Source: Taeniopygia guttata (taxonomy: Eukaryota > Chordata > Aves > Passeriformes > Estrildidae). From it: DNA of 64,000 nucleotides. The stretch's first letter is position 1; each line of letters opens with the position of its first letter. The notes beneath the pieces are model-generated. The model was not told the DNA's origin. It did no database searches and saw only the letters and a program-made list of their open reading frames with translations. The stretch is from positions 25,560,001 to 25,624,000 of the forward strand of contig NC_133024.1 in NCBI RefSeq assembly GCF_048771995.1. Direction: 5' to 3'. Below, piece by piece: positions 1-13,557 of the stretch. A program made the position numbers and the translations under genes.

Positions 1-290
1 CCTTCTGGTTTGACACAAATCCTGACTTCAAAGAACATTTATTTTATAATGGCTGCAGACGTGTTCTTAGATAAACAAAAATCATATTTTCTGCCATGAT
101 ACATAACGTAGTTAACGCTGTGAAATTGAGCATACACAATATATAGATCAGAAAGAACAGACATACTGGGTCAGATCAAGGCACTGCCTAATCCACTTTC
201 CTTTCTTTGACAGCTGACATAAGGAAATGCCCAAAAGAATAACCTCCAAGCCATTAACATGAGGTATGAATATAGACATTTGCCTTGAAT

Positions 291-327
291 AATATATATA
301 TATATATATGTATACATATATATATAA
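291..327. repeat. TA dinucleotide microsatellite
   Basis: An alternating TA run interrupted by a short GTATAC centre, so the tract is close to self-complementary and could extrude a cruciform. It lies deep in GSK3B intron 1. Confidence 0.9.
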
Positions 328-3300
328 TGCCACCTATTTTAAGCACATTCAGTAATTTTACCTAACAATAAATTACACAGTTCTCCAGCACTGCATGTTG
401 TCACCCATATCCAACATCAGTTTAAGGGAACTAAAAGCTCTCAGCTGTATAAAGCCAAAGAAATGAAAATGATGCAGTGACAAAATCCCTGGAAGAAAAA
501 AATTAATAGTATTCCACAAAAGTAGACATCTGAAGGTTTTAGTGGATGGATGATATGTTTTTAAACAAGCACTTTCATGCCATAGCTAACTCCATTTACC
601 AGCACAATCCATGGCTGATCTCCTTTTAAGAGGTTTCATTCTTGTGGTCTACATATCCAAAGAACAGACATGGGATGGGTTACTTTGTAAGACTCTGAAG
701 AGCACCATATTTTTTAAAAGGGCATTTCTGAACAACTTCTGGAGGTCTGCAGCTATTTATGCTAATAGCACAAAGGAGTATTTTTTCTTAAATCTATGCC
801 AAGTTGAAGCAAAAGTGATTCATAACTGCACCAGCCTAGTCTTCTGTGTCCTAGAAAAGAAATACACTCTTGAACCTTCAGTAGGGACACCAACTCTCAA
901 ATCAGACCACCCAGCTTCCAATAACGGCACTATAGTTTCACTCCATTTTTCACATTTAAAGAGTTACACTCTATATGGTCTACCCCCAGACATCCAAAAA
1001 GGTGCATTTCACAAGGGAGAACATTGCAAATACAACTTATAAATCTGGTAGAATGTTAGAATTACTGCACTAGCTCTTTATATCTTCATTTAAAATGGGG
1101 GAAACATATTTTGAGGTAGTTGTATATTTAATGTTTAATGACTTACTTTGCACCTAAGCACAAAAATTAGTAATATATATGGCAAAGCTCTTTCCACACA
1201 GAATAACTCCAAGTTAGGGTTGAAGAAGTTGTAAAAAACAAAAATGATCAAATAACCATTATTTGACTCACTGACTGTTTCTTAAATATGAGATGGTTTC
1301 ATATTAGCACAGACAAAACAAGAAATCAAAGTTCAACAGCACAAGAGATGTCCAGAGAAATTCAACAGATTTCAACGAACAAATCTCCAGGAGTTCAGGA
1401 ACATCTGCTCTCTTCAGTGTCAGATAAAAGCTAATTATTCCTCTTCATCTACAGACAAATTCCCTATCCCTTTAGTCACCACTTTTCCTGACAAAATCAT
1501 GGACATGAACTGAATTTTTAGAAATACTTGCCTTTATTCTCTACTATTCTTAGAAATCACATGGCTTTCAAATACAGTCATAAAACTGCATCTATAGCCT
1601 CAAAGCAAAACTGGACTAGCCTATGTACAACAGCCTTCAAGAAAGTCGAGTCCTACCCATCAACTTTTCGTTCTCCTTACTTCATAAACATCCTGCATCA
1701 GTTCAACAATTTCATGGGCTACTGATATATTTCCCATACACTTCCTCAGATTTCCCAGAAAAATATTTTGCACACCAGACAAAGATGCCATCCCTAGCAT
1801 TTTTTCCCCTCCACTAGCATATCTTATGTCTGAAGGGTAAGGCATACCTGTTAAGTACTAGATGAGGGCTGCTCACCTCTGCAGCAAATCCCAGTGCACC
1901 ACAACTTCAGAACTTCACCTGAAGAACAGCAGTGCACAAGAACACTGGGAGAGGTGAAAGCACCACAGCACAGAAGATTGCACATGAAGTGTGAGTAACC
2001 AGAACAAGCAAGTTAAAACATACACCTTACCAGTCTTCCCAGATAGTCAGACAAGAATACCATAAGCACTTTTGCATGTAAAGATAAACTCTACATCATC
2101 TCCTTCCCTTCATATCATATTTCTGACTGTGCATATGTGTGTGTGTCTCTCTATAATCAAATACACATAAAAAGTAATAGAGCAAAAGGAGCTGCTAGAG
2201 GACAACTTAACATGACTTTTCTCAGTTAGAATCTAATGATTTTTAAATAGTCTGCCAGGAACTCCTCCATAATTCAACTTGCTCTTCACTTAAACGAAAA
2301 AAGGATGAAATAAAAAAAAAACCCACCCTAAAATGTCTGAATAAACTAAAAACCCTAAAAAGCATATGTAGATACTATATGTTTTAAACTAATGCTAGGA
2401 AAAAAATATGTTTTGCAATTATGCCACAATATAAGAATAAAAACTGAGTTTTCACCAGATATTTTTAAATGTAGACAGTGTTACTGTTTCAGTAAATATT
2501 TCTGAAGTATCATAATTATTAAAAGTTATAGATACAGCATAAACATTTCTGCACTACTTCCTTTTAGGGTTGGCCCACTATAATAAGTATTTACAGTCAT
2601 TAACTGCTCAAACATTACCACTGAAAAAACAGCCTTGGTTATTAGAGAAAAAAATAAATCCACAAGCTATTGCTTAAAGCCAAGGCACTGACATCAAACA
2701 GAAAATGTTGCTTGTTGCATTTCAAACATGCCACCTAGAAAAACAGCCACCGTTCTTTTGCTGTCAGAGATCCCATGTCACTTGTCATGCTTGAACCTTG
2801 TCAGCTTTCATGGACACTGAAAGCCAGCTACTCTAGCTGAAGGGAAACTTCAGTCCACTGAAGTTGAATCTATCCCAAAATACAAGAGACTTGCAGATTT
2901 GGCAGCATTCATTCCCCTAAGATCCTCCATTAAGCCCAATACATTTCTGAAACATGCTCTGATTGTTTGAATGACACAGACATTCCTGGTGGTGAACTTC
3001 ACTTGTGCATGTGAAGAGTCCATCGAACTCAACTGCCATCCCCATGTCACCTGAATAACAAACTATACACAATCCCAAACCAACTCATGCCCACTGCACT
3101 GATCAGGCAAGAGCAAGTTTAAAGCTGAGCTCAATCTAAAACTGACAGTACCTTATTTTGGGAGTTGCAATTAACGTCTTCCCTGCCCTCTTGCTGGCCA
3201 ATATAATCTGAAGTTTGGGCCTGCAATTTCTGGAATAGTAAAGTTCTCCCACTCCACAGAAACCCTATGCTTTTGTGTCTAGTACATTTAATAGATGTTT

Positions 3301-6300
3301 CACTAGAAAACTCAGACAAACAGAAAAACATCACCTACCTTTTCATGGGCCTCTAAAACATTTCCCCAAGACTCAGATCAGCTCTGTGATCCACTGCGGT
3401 TACTAAAATATATTGGTAAATCTATTCCAAAGTCTCTAAAACTGGAATTTGATTAGGAAGGTTCTATTCTCTGAGGAACACAGAGAAAAACAATTAACTT
3501 GCAACTGCTATGGTGCATGACTATACATATCCATGGCTCCCAAGGCAGTACACACAATCACAAGTAAGATGGCAAGATTAGGAGTGAAATGGTCAACAGA
3601 TGCATTCTTCTCAAGGACAACAGCATTTGCTGCTTCTTTAGATTTCAATTGAGCAATTGTATATATAAAGAAAACAAAACATTTCATCTACTCACCTGCA
3701 GAGAGGTTGCCCTGCCAGAAAGCTTTTGTTCTCTAAGTGAGGCACTAAACGTTTTTTAGGATGCTGATACTGAACCCCACAAATTGAGGAAATACATTTA
3801 TGGTTATGGGCTTCATTCATGGGGATACAGATCTGTGCCAAGTGATTCACATTTACTTGGCCAACATCCAAATATTCAGTTTATTTAGGCTGATGAATTT
3901 GTGACCCCTTCCTCCCTCTAGGAAACCTGCTCACACAGGTCAACTCATTGCACTGCTTTTCTTAAACAGATACTTAAAACAACTAAGCAGATGAGATGGG
4001 GTACAAATAGTATTGTATGCTCTATGTAAATGTTTACAAGAGGGTGTGAATCAAAAAACCAAACTGACACTATCAACTGTGACTAGTTTTCTTCTTTCTA
4101 CACAGTAAGAAAAACCAAATTCTTCTCTGCAGCGACAGTCACAGTTTATCTTTCTGCAAAACATATTCTTGGCCTGTCTGAAAATTAAACAATTGCCTGC
4201 ATTCCTGGCAAAAGATATTACTATGAGCTACAGGGCTTGTATCTGACAAGAATTATATTCCTACTAAAAAAGTCAAAAGAGATGATGCGGCTGTAAGAAG
4301 TCTGCCTTGGTTGGAAAAATTCAGCTGCTACTTCCCTTCTGGTTATAACTTCAGAGCCAACACCCGACTTTTCTCCTTCTAAGTACTCTGACCCAAAAGA
4401 CTGGCAATTTTTGCAGCTGCTGTCAAACATTTACCCCCATGTGCATACAACAGCACAGTGCAGGGCCAGAATTTTTAAGTGCTATATACCCTCCACAGCA
4501 TTGCTTATCCAGTGGCAACAATAAGAAATATCCTCCTTTCCCTTTTGATCAGCAGGTCTCTTATTATGGTCATCTACTGTCAGGCATTTCAACTACTAAA
4601 ATGTTTCTCCAACTCAGTCCAAGTGCCTGAAAAGATACGTCAAGCAATGTAACTATATCATTACACATTTTTGTGACATATCAAGTTTAAGAGACATTTT
4701 CCAGACACAAAAATACTTTCACCAACGCTACATTGGTTATTATATCCTTCAAAGAAAGAGAAACTCAGCCCTATTTAGACATATTACAAATCTATAAAGG
4801 TGTATTTTTCCTCGCCGTGTATTCTCACTTCTGTACAAGCTAAAGTGAATTTTCTATGGCAGGCACCAAGGTCCACTGCAGCCCATAACACTGATCCTTC
4901 AAGTAACCTGACTGCATCACCCACACAGAAACCCTTGAAATCGTCTAGAAATTAGTCAATATAGAAAATATCTGGCAGCCCACTTTCACCCATGCAGGAA
5001 GCACTGATACACAGTTAACAGCCCCTCCCTCAGCTGATGAAACCAAGCCAGAAAATACACAGTCCCTGTTACAGAGACACAGCAAAGCTCCTGGCAAGGA
5101 CTGGAGCCATCCCTTCAGAATGAGCTGTTGCTGTATGGCTTTTGTTAAAAAAAAATAATAAAAAGCCCTGAGTTCCTGACATTGACAAGCTATCTTACCA
5201 CTTTCCTTTCTTCCATTATAAGACAGACTAGGTGAGAACACAAATTGCCTTAAATGCTTAGATCTACTCCCCGTCTGCAAGAGATAAAAGTACAGAGTGA
5301 ACTGCTTTGCTTTATTTCCTTTTCTGAACAACAGACAAGTCATCTGTGGCAAGAGCACCTAATGAAAAGATTCTTTGATAGCACTGAACATACAAGAAAA
5401 ATCACTGTCCACTTCTTTTAGAGGCCCAGCAGTATGACTTCTGGGCATTCATATTTTTGACAGTTCTCAGAGAGTGATACAGGACTGCTTTCAGAAAGGT
5501 CTCCAAAATGGATTTCCTATTGAAATACCATAATCTTGCCTCTCCTACTGCCCTGACAAAACATCACACAGCAACACCTATAGGACTGAGTCAAATATGC
5601 ACCTTTTCATGGAAAACACCTAAATAATGACCCTCTCTCTGTGGCATGGTAAGCTATCATCTATGCGGGCTGGAAGGATTCTGAACAGGTGGTGAAAGCA
5701 AATCGTTGTTAACCAAATCTAGTTTGCAAAGGCTTCAGGTAGAGATTAATTTAGGTTTTAATGAGATCCAGCAGCACTGACCAGGAACAGTTGTCTGAGC
5801 AGGACTATGATGTTGTAGCCATTTCTCACAGACCTGCATCTTGCTACCACATCTCACACGTTTCTCAAGATCAGATTGCTACACGGCACTCGAGCGGTTA
5901 CATTTTAAATCAATTCAAAAAATATAAACTGGCATAGACCAATATGCCTCCAAACTTCTACCTCCCCCAATGGCAGCATGAAGCACTCTGGAAACAGTCT
6001 CTGTAGAATGGGAAGTGACAAGCGAGTTTCTGGTTTTGCATCTGAAGAAAGGGGGTCTGACCTGTAAAGCACACTGTGGGTTTTGAGCCTTTATGGCTGA
6101 AAGAGTATTTTTTCTTGTCACATCATGTATGTTGTAATTAGCATTTATTTTCAACATACATAAATAAAAGAGCAGCTTTCTGAAAGAAGTTCTGAAAAGA
6201 CAAATTTTTTAATTTTGCATGGACTTGGATATTCTGAGAGGCATTCAAACTTTCAATATTCTCCTTTTCCTAGTTGCTTTACTTTAAAAGTTTTGTTTGT

Positions 6301-8706
6301 CTTTCAAGGCTGCTCCAGGCTGATGCTCATTAAATTCAGAAAGCAGCCAAGTAACTCCACCAGCCATATCGCTGCTACAGGAGACAGCCACTTTAGCACT
6401 TCCCACACTAGCTATGGGTGACTAAAAGTCCTCAGAGTAAAGTTGGTTTTTAAATTTTTTTAACAAAATCTAAAGGGAGAGAACTCCAGAAAAATATTCA
6501 AGTTTTAAGTTGTCTACAGAAATTTCTCGAAATTCAGAGGTAACGGACTTAAATTTAAAATGGGACTTGGCCATTTAAAACAAAAATACTCCAATAGCTT
6601 GAACCAAGAGGCTTCAAGTGTTCTCCAAGCACCTGGCACAGTTTAGCTACTGTGTTCAAATAACCAAGAGGTTTAGCATGAATTCATTTCAGAAAATGCT
6701 ACAGCTGATTGCAGCACAAAGCTTTAACTGTAGGCTTTTTGCACACAGATACCCTGTACACTTTCCAAATCTTCAGCCATCCTTCCAGTTTAAGACAAAG
6801 CATGGGCTGAGGGAACAGCAACAGCCAATATCCCACAGATTCACAGCATTGTGAAGATCTGCGATGAGTAAACTGAACACCAATATTGGAAAATTCCTTT
6901 ATATTTTATCTAAAACAGCTCTATAAGATAGAATACAAGAAAATTAAAGAACTCTCTTGGAGCAATAGGGGGAAAGTCTCCAGGCCGTGGGGTGGTCTTC
7001 AGCTTTTCTCATCTCTCTAGCACTGCTTCTGATACCTACAAGGCCCTACCAAGTTAACAGATAAACTGATACAGCAACTTCCAGAGCCAGGATGCATACA
7101 GACAAGGAACACACTCCATAAGCCATAGCTGTGTATAGAGGTGAACAAGACGGCTCCAATATTGCTAGGAAATACAGAAGGTGAATCAAGGGGTAATACA
7201 TCACCTCCAAGAAGCAGTGTAGGGAAGAGGAAATGTGCAGAACAGAAATGGAATGCTCCACTAGCTAATGGTATGAATAAAGAGGAAAGAGTCTGTCAGC
7301 ATCAGAATTAAATACAGCAGACAGTTCTATTCCTTTTCAGACTGCAAGGCACAACTTTGGGCCACTGTAACATGAAACACTTTCCACTCAGGCACACATG
7401 TTCATTAGCTGACCCCCTCAGTGCATTTTTTTCCAATCTAGGAATGAGGAAAGCTGCTCACCCAGCAGCAGTCAGAAAGCTGGACAGGGCTAGGATGAGC
7501 GACGGCCAGACACATAACACTCAGCAGGCTTCTGGAAGGGAGTGATTTTCCTCTCTCCAGCAAGGAAAGCAGGATGGGCAGCTTTCAGTTTCACAAACCA
7601 ATTAGGCAGAAACTGCTATCAAAGCAATAGAGAGGGCCCTACCCTAACTGGGTTGAGAAACACCAGGTGGTATTATCTCAATCGTTCTGCCAGTTTCAAC
7701 AGCCCCACTCATTCCTTCTCACTGAAGGCGCCCAGGGTGCCCTTTTCCAAGGCTCTTCCCACACACCTACCTGGACACCACACAGCATTAAACTAAACTG
7801 TCACCTAGACACCACTGCTACCTAAAAAGCAGTCCCTTTTATGTTGTGCCTTGTGGAATAGCTACTAAAAGAGCAAGAAACTCACAGACTTTATTCCTTC
7901 ATGAACCACTTTTAAAGAGCCATCACGCTCTGTGTGAACAATACACAGCAATATAGGCTTACCAAGCTATTGTGCTTTCAGGAGATTTTACAATACAGAA
8001 AAAACCCAGTGAATCTAATAAGAAAAGAAAAACTTCAACAAACCCCAAGTTTGGCACTATTAAAACATTCTTCCACAGAGTCCAAAATGAATTATTACAA
8101 GACTGTCCTTTAGATTTTGCAACCAAGAGTATGTGGTCAACATCAGAATTAGCTAAAGCAAATAAAACTGCCTTCCTCACCCTCCAAGTTGACAAATCCT
8201 GCATAACCAATTACAGACCCATGACACTCACACATGGAGCAAAACATCTTCATGGCAAGTGTTAGCCAACACATTATTTACTGCAGACCATCAAGACAAT
8301 TGGCTACAGTTACAATAAGTACTGCTGTCTGCAAGGACTTGGTGTTTCAAGTAACACGTATATTTCCCAGAAGCTCAGAGAAGGAAAGAAAAAAAATCAA
8401 TTCTACAGTCATTAGATGAAAATTCTCAAACTGCAAACTTTGAGACTTCTATTTTTATACTGATATTTTTAGTCATGTGTTGCATGACTACCCTTTGTAT
8501 TTCAGGATTATTTTTGTCCCATTTGAGAAACAAGGTACATCCGTAAGCAGTGTAAGGGCAACTAGCTGAAGAACAAAAGAAAGCTTCAAGCACCTATCTC
8601 TTTTCCTACTATAATGAGCAGGTTGATAGTATCAGCAAGTGGAAAACTGGAAGCTTAGATCCCTCCTTTTGAGGGACAGGCTTAACACAAGGAGTACACA
8701 CGCTTC

Positions 8707-8722
8707 TTTTTTTTTTTTTTTT
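8707..8722. repeat. T16 homopolymer
   Basis: Sixteen consecutive T on the plus strand (A on the GSK3B sense strand). Read as a poly-A tail of a minus-strand insertion, it has no AATAAA or ATTAAA just upstream, so I call it only a homopolymer. Confidence 0.85.
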
Positions 8723-11113
8723 GTTCAGGGAAAGCCTACAGACCCAGAAACACAGACCCACACAAAGAATACCCTATTTGAGAACTATTTCAATGCAGAA
8801 AACCATATGGTTGAGTGATTTCACAACCACCAAAATATAAATAGAGAAATAAAAATAGTCAGATTTCAGAAGACAGATGTATGACTTGAAAGAGATACAT
8901 GAGGGCCACAGGGTTCCTACTGTAGCAGAGATGTTAAAACCCTTGTAACATCCCTGACAGAGCAATGAGAGCAGCATGCACGAGAAGTCATTTTTCCCAA
9001 CAGCCAAAGGAGAAGCAGCTGTTGGTAATTCCCCATCCTTCCATCCAACTCTTCATTCACTTACCAACTTCTGAGAACAAAGTATCATAAATTCAACTGC
9101 CAAGAGATGAAAAATCCTTGCTCACTCTTTCCTCCCCATATACTTGGGAAGAAGTGCAATCACAGTATGGTTCTAGTTCTGCTCCTCCCAGGAAACACAA
9201 GGAACAATGAACCCTCCGCCAGTATTTTATTAATCCTTTTCTCATCCCTTAGGTCTATCCTTCCTAGGTAACTGTTGCAGCACTCAGCCAGGAAAAAGCA
9301 ATAGCTGCAAACAGACATCAGAACAGGAGTGACTTCATCATCTGATTTCACCCCTCCTTACAAATGAGTGCAAAAAGGCTGACATCAAACAAGTTAGGTT
9401 TTGCTTCCAAAAGATCCACACCAAGACAGAAGCAATAAAGATGTCCCAGACACTCAGAAGATATCAATCCATCAATTTTCACCTTCCTCACTAGGACTCT
9501 TTTGTCCCAGCTTTAACCCAAACTGATTCATAAGGTACTAAGTATCAGCCTATAAATACATATCAAAATGAAAGAGGCGACCTAACTCTGTTCACCACAC
9601 ACGCACTCCACACTGCCAATTCACAGCTTGCTACATCATGTGATGAGATGTTACCAAGACTCTGCTAACCAGAAAAATAAAACCTTTTTTGACACCCGGG
9701 AATTTTTCTCACTTAAAAAGCAAAGAAAAAAGTTAAGTTCCCAGGCTGTCTTACATGGCTGGATTAACTGAAAATAGAAACTGCACTTCCCACAGAATCC
9801 TTGAATGTGGTTCTCTTGCTTTGTTCTGACATTTTTTTCCAGACAGCAGAAGGACCAGGAGCACATGACTAGAGCGACTGGGGGGGTTATCACAAGTGCA
9901 TGCGCTTTATGTTACGGCCTTTGTTTCTCCCTCAGTTGTTATACACTTGGGATTGAATCATATTTGCAAACTTGTTAGTCTGCATCAGTTAGCACCCTCT
10001 TCACAGGCAAGCATCTGTCTAGTCTTTGACCTCAAATAAACGGGAAATGAGCATCAATGACCTTTCAAGAATCAAGCTGCAGAGCCTGAATAAGACATAT
10101 TTAGTTGCTGAGTATGACAGGTTGAGGTCTCGCTTGGTTTAGACAGCCACCTGCAGAAATAGTGACCAACAAGACCTGCTTTCCATTCCACAGGCACATA
10201 AAGTCAGTAAATGAAAATGGAGTCACCCACAGTTCTCCTCCGTATAGATCAATAATCCTTAATAAATACTAATGCTGGACCTGATCAAACCTATGCTTTC
10301 GTGCTGCTAAGATGGGTTAACTGCACCCATGGTTTTTGGAGGGCTGCTGGCACACTGATCATGCAGATACAAGGTGGACTACAGCACCTGAGCCAAATGC
10401 TCTCTTCAAGGTTTCAACCACAGGGGAAGACAGTACAAAAAAGCTATCAAAAATTCTCATCTGTCAAAAAGCTCACCATCTCCCAGTGCTTTGGCATGAA
10501 ACCGACTAGCCCCTTCGTTGGATGCAGGCATGTACCCACAGAGCCATGTCAGGTGTGGCTTTACACAAATATCAAATAGATCAATCGAATGGGAATGCAT
10601 ATTGAGCATTCCTGGTCCCATAAAAATGTCATCCTCCATTTCCGTAAGAAAAAAGAAAATATCTCTAAAAACTGCTATGTTCATATGAATCTGGAAGAGC
10701 AATTCAGGTCTTAATGTGACCATATTCAAATCAGGAGTAAAGAAATTCCATATGATAAGCACATAGCTGATCTATAGCAACTCAGAACTGGGCCTTTTTG
10801 TATCGGCACAGTACATTTGTTCAGGTTTAATTAGTATTTTTAATTCACATAAACCAGCTAACCGCATCAGATAGAATACGAAGAATGGGCACACATTTAG
10901 CATTTCTGACATGTCTGTGCAGAATAAAGCATAGGCCTCATTCTTAAAAAATATTCCTCTAATCAGAAAATTGGAAAAATAATGCCAAGCTTGACATGTG
11001 AGCCCATGGAGTAGTTATTTCAAAATAAGCATTTTCTTATGCCTTCTTCTGAGCATTTTACCAGAGCCTGGAGGATATTAGAGACACCTTTTGTAAGCTC
11101 CCCTCCCCCTCCA

Positions 11114-11252
11114 TTTTTTTTTTTTTTTTTTTTAATGGGCTGGACTAAAAGGTGCTCACACCCGATCTACGGGTGCATGGAAAAACCTTCCATGCTCTCT
11201 CCCCTTAACAGCCAGGAGTGCTTTAAAAAAAAAAAAAAAAATCAAAAAAAAA
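11114..11252. repeat. Facing poly-T and poly-A tracts
   Basis: A T20 run (11,114-11,133) is followed 91 bases later by A17 (11,225-11,241) and, after TC, by A9 (11,244-11,252). The arms are complementary and could pair in the primary transcript, 400-540 bases downstream of the GSK3B exon 1 donor. They may instead be two unrelated homopolymers. Confidence 0.8.
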
Positions 11253-11514
11253 CCCCACATAATGAACGTGAATGTCACGGTCATACCTGTGCGCCCGCAA
11301 TTCGTTTCCTCCTTTCGGTGGGAGGAGGGGGCGAATGAAAAGGAAATAGAGACTACGGAGCTTCCAATCCGTTTCACAAAGGGGGGAAAAATGGCTTTTT
11401 AATGAGGCAGAGGCCGCTGGCAGCGACCAGGAGCTAAGGACGAGGACAAACCCATCGGGATTTTCCGTCCAGCAGGCCCCGAACGGAGCGGCGGCGTGCG
11501 CCTATTCAAGGTTA

Positions 11515-11979
<465 letters not shown>

Positions 11980-11995
11980 TCACGCCGCCCGCTCC

Positions 11996-12007
11996 TCACA
12001 CGACCAT
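11996..12007 (-). CDS. Upstream ORF in the GSK3B leader, 3 codons
   Basis: ATG GTC GTG TGA on the minus strand: a three-codon frame in the inferred leader. Its relevance depends on the leader being unspliced and including this position. Confidence 0.35.
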   Translation of the reverse strand: MVV

Positions 12008-12109
12008 CCTTCCCGGCCGCGCCGGTGGGACCGAGAGCCGCCTCCCCCCGGCGCCGCTCCCGAGCGAGGGGGGTTCGCTGGGCCTCGCTGCCCCCACCCC
12101 GGGCACCAG

Positions 12110-12115
12110 TCACAT
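12110..12115 (-). promoter_or_regulatory. AUG-stop element (minimal upstream ORF) in the GSK3B leader
   Basis: The minus strand reads ATGTGA: a start codon followed directly by a stop. Such start-stop elements are known in other messages to stall ribosomes at the start site and reduce downstream initiation. Whether it lies in the mature transcript depends on the mapped 5' end. Confidence 0.4.
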
Positions 12116-12186
12116 GGGGCGGAGGCTCGCGGCCCGGCTCCTCCGATCCCGCCGCCGCCGCGTTTCTCTCCTTTTATTTGCTTTAG

Positions 12187-12266
12187 CTCTTTTTTTTTCC
12201 CTTTTCTTCTTTTTCTTCCTTCTCTTCCTTCCCCCCTCCCCGTTCCTCTCCTTCCCCCTCGCCTCT
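12187..12266. repeat. Polypyrimidine tract in the GSK3B leader region
   Basis: The plus strand is pure C/T for 55 bases (12,187-12,241), then continues almost pure to 12,266 with two G interruptions. The GSK3B sense strand is therefore a long GA-rich run. Such tracts can form triplex DNA and are often nuclease-sensitive in promoters. Confidence 0.85.
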
Positions 12267-12949
12267 GAGGGAGGCGGCAGGCAACGGGACTATTTTTTTC
12301 CCTGGCGGAGGGATCTCGGGGCACAGCCGAGAGGAGGCGATGCGGCACCGAGTCGCAATAGGATCCGGTGGTGGCGGCGGGATCCGCGGCGCGCGGAGGG
12401 GGGTGAGGCGGTCGGGCGGCCTCGCTGCTCGCTGACGCTGCTGCTCAGTGCGGCGCTGAGGCGGCGGCGGCTCCGGCGGTGCGCCCGCTCATTGCGCCCG
12501 CACGGGCAGCTGGCGGCGGCTCAGGCAGGGTACGCTGCACTGCGGGCGGCGGCCGGCGGCGACGGCACGGACCATGACGGCGGCGATTTCCGTGCTCCTC
12601 GTCAGCCGGGCTTCAGAGCGCTGGCGGCAGTTGCTGCTTTTGCTGCTGCTTCCCCAGGCGTCCAAGGCACATAGGACTCGTCCGCCCGGCTGAAGTCTCC
12701 CGCCGGGCCCCCCTCCCAGTTCCTGCCGATCAGTCCCTTTGTCCCCGCTGCTCCCTCCGCTGCGTGCCGGGCTCCCGCCGCTGCGCTCTGTGCGTGCGCC
12801 AAAGCCGCGCAGCCGCCCGTGCCCGTCGCCGCCGCCCCACGCTGCGGAGCAGCCGTAAGCGCCGTCTGTGAATACCCGGCCGAAGAACCCGGCGCGCCCG
12901 CGAGCCCCCGGCCCGAGGCCGTTACGGAAACGCCCGAGCCTTATCGGGA

Positions 12950-13284
12950 CCAATCCTCAGGCCGTTAGAAGAATGCCTGTAACTGGGCGGAACCAATCAC
13001 GGAACCACGGCGGGCACGACCGATTCTCCCCGAAGTGAAGCGGCGACCCAATCGGAGCACGCCGCCGCCGCCCTAGCAGCGCGGGCGGGCGGCCAATGGA
13101 AAGGAGGGCTCTCTTCCGGCCATCGCCGGGCCAACCCGAGTGGAGCCGAGGAGGGAGAGCCAATCAGGAGCCGCGCTGCCTCCGTCACCCAGCCCTGGGA
13201 CGTCTTCGAGCCGCAGCCCGAGGCGGAGAGCGGCCGCGGGCTGCGATTGGCTGGCAGCGATGAGGCTGCCTGCAGGGGACCAAT
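12950..13284. promoter_or_regulatory. Array of seven CCAAT boxes (NF-Y type)
   Basis: CCAAT occurs on the plus strand at 12,950, 12,993, 13,048, 13,093, 13,160 and 13,280, and as ATTGG at 13,246. Start-to-start spacing is 34-86 bases. Several copies have the purine-rich left flank and AT(C/G) right flank favoured by the NF-Y trimer. Relative to GSK3B six are in reverse orientation, which NF-Y tolerates; relative to a plus-strand transcript six are forward. Binding itself is inference. Confidence 0.75.
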
Positions 13285-13363
13285 CGCGAGGCGCGGGGCC
13301 ACGGGCGCGCCCGCTCCCGGCGGGGCACGGCCGCGCACCTCTGTGGGGGCCGGGGAGAGCAGC

Positions 13364-13373
13364 GCGCATGCGC
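13364..13373. promoter_or_regulatory. NRF1-type palindrome
   Basis: GCGCATGCGC, followed by A, is a full match to the NRF1 core palindrome typical of CpG-island promoters. It lies on the far side of the CCAAT array from GSK3B. Confidence 0.6.
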
Positions 13374-13557
13374 AGCGCGGCCGGGCACCGCCCCTCAGAC
13401 GCGCCCCCGCGGCCCGTCCCGCCGGGAGCGGGTTTGGGGCGGTGCGAAAGGAAACTCGAAATCGTGGGGTTTGTGCCTAAAACTCGTCAGGCGCAGAGGT
13501 GTTGCGGTTCTACTTCATTGAGCCGTGAAGGAAATGGCGCTGACGCGCGCAGTGCTG

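Noticed and set aside
611..1042. A 143-codon plus-strand frame within GSK3B intron 1.
   Set aside because: No domain or splice context is recognised, and it lies antisense in an intron. One frame of this length is not surprising in 11 kb searched on six frames.
13444..13464. Interferon-response-like GAAA repeats (GAAAGGAAACTCGAAA).
   Set aside because: The spacing between GAAA units does not fit the ISRE or composite ETS-IRF consensus well enough to call.
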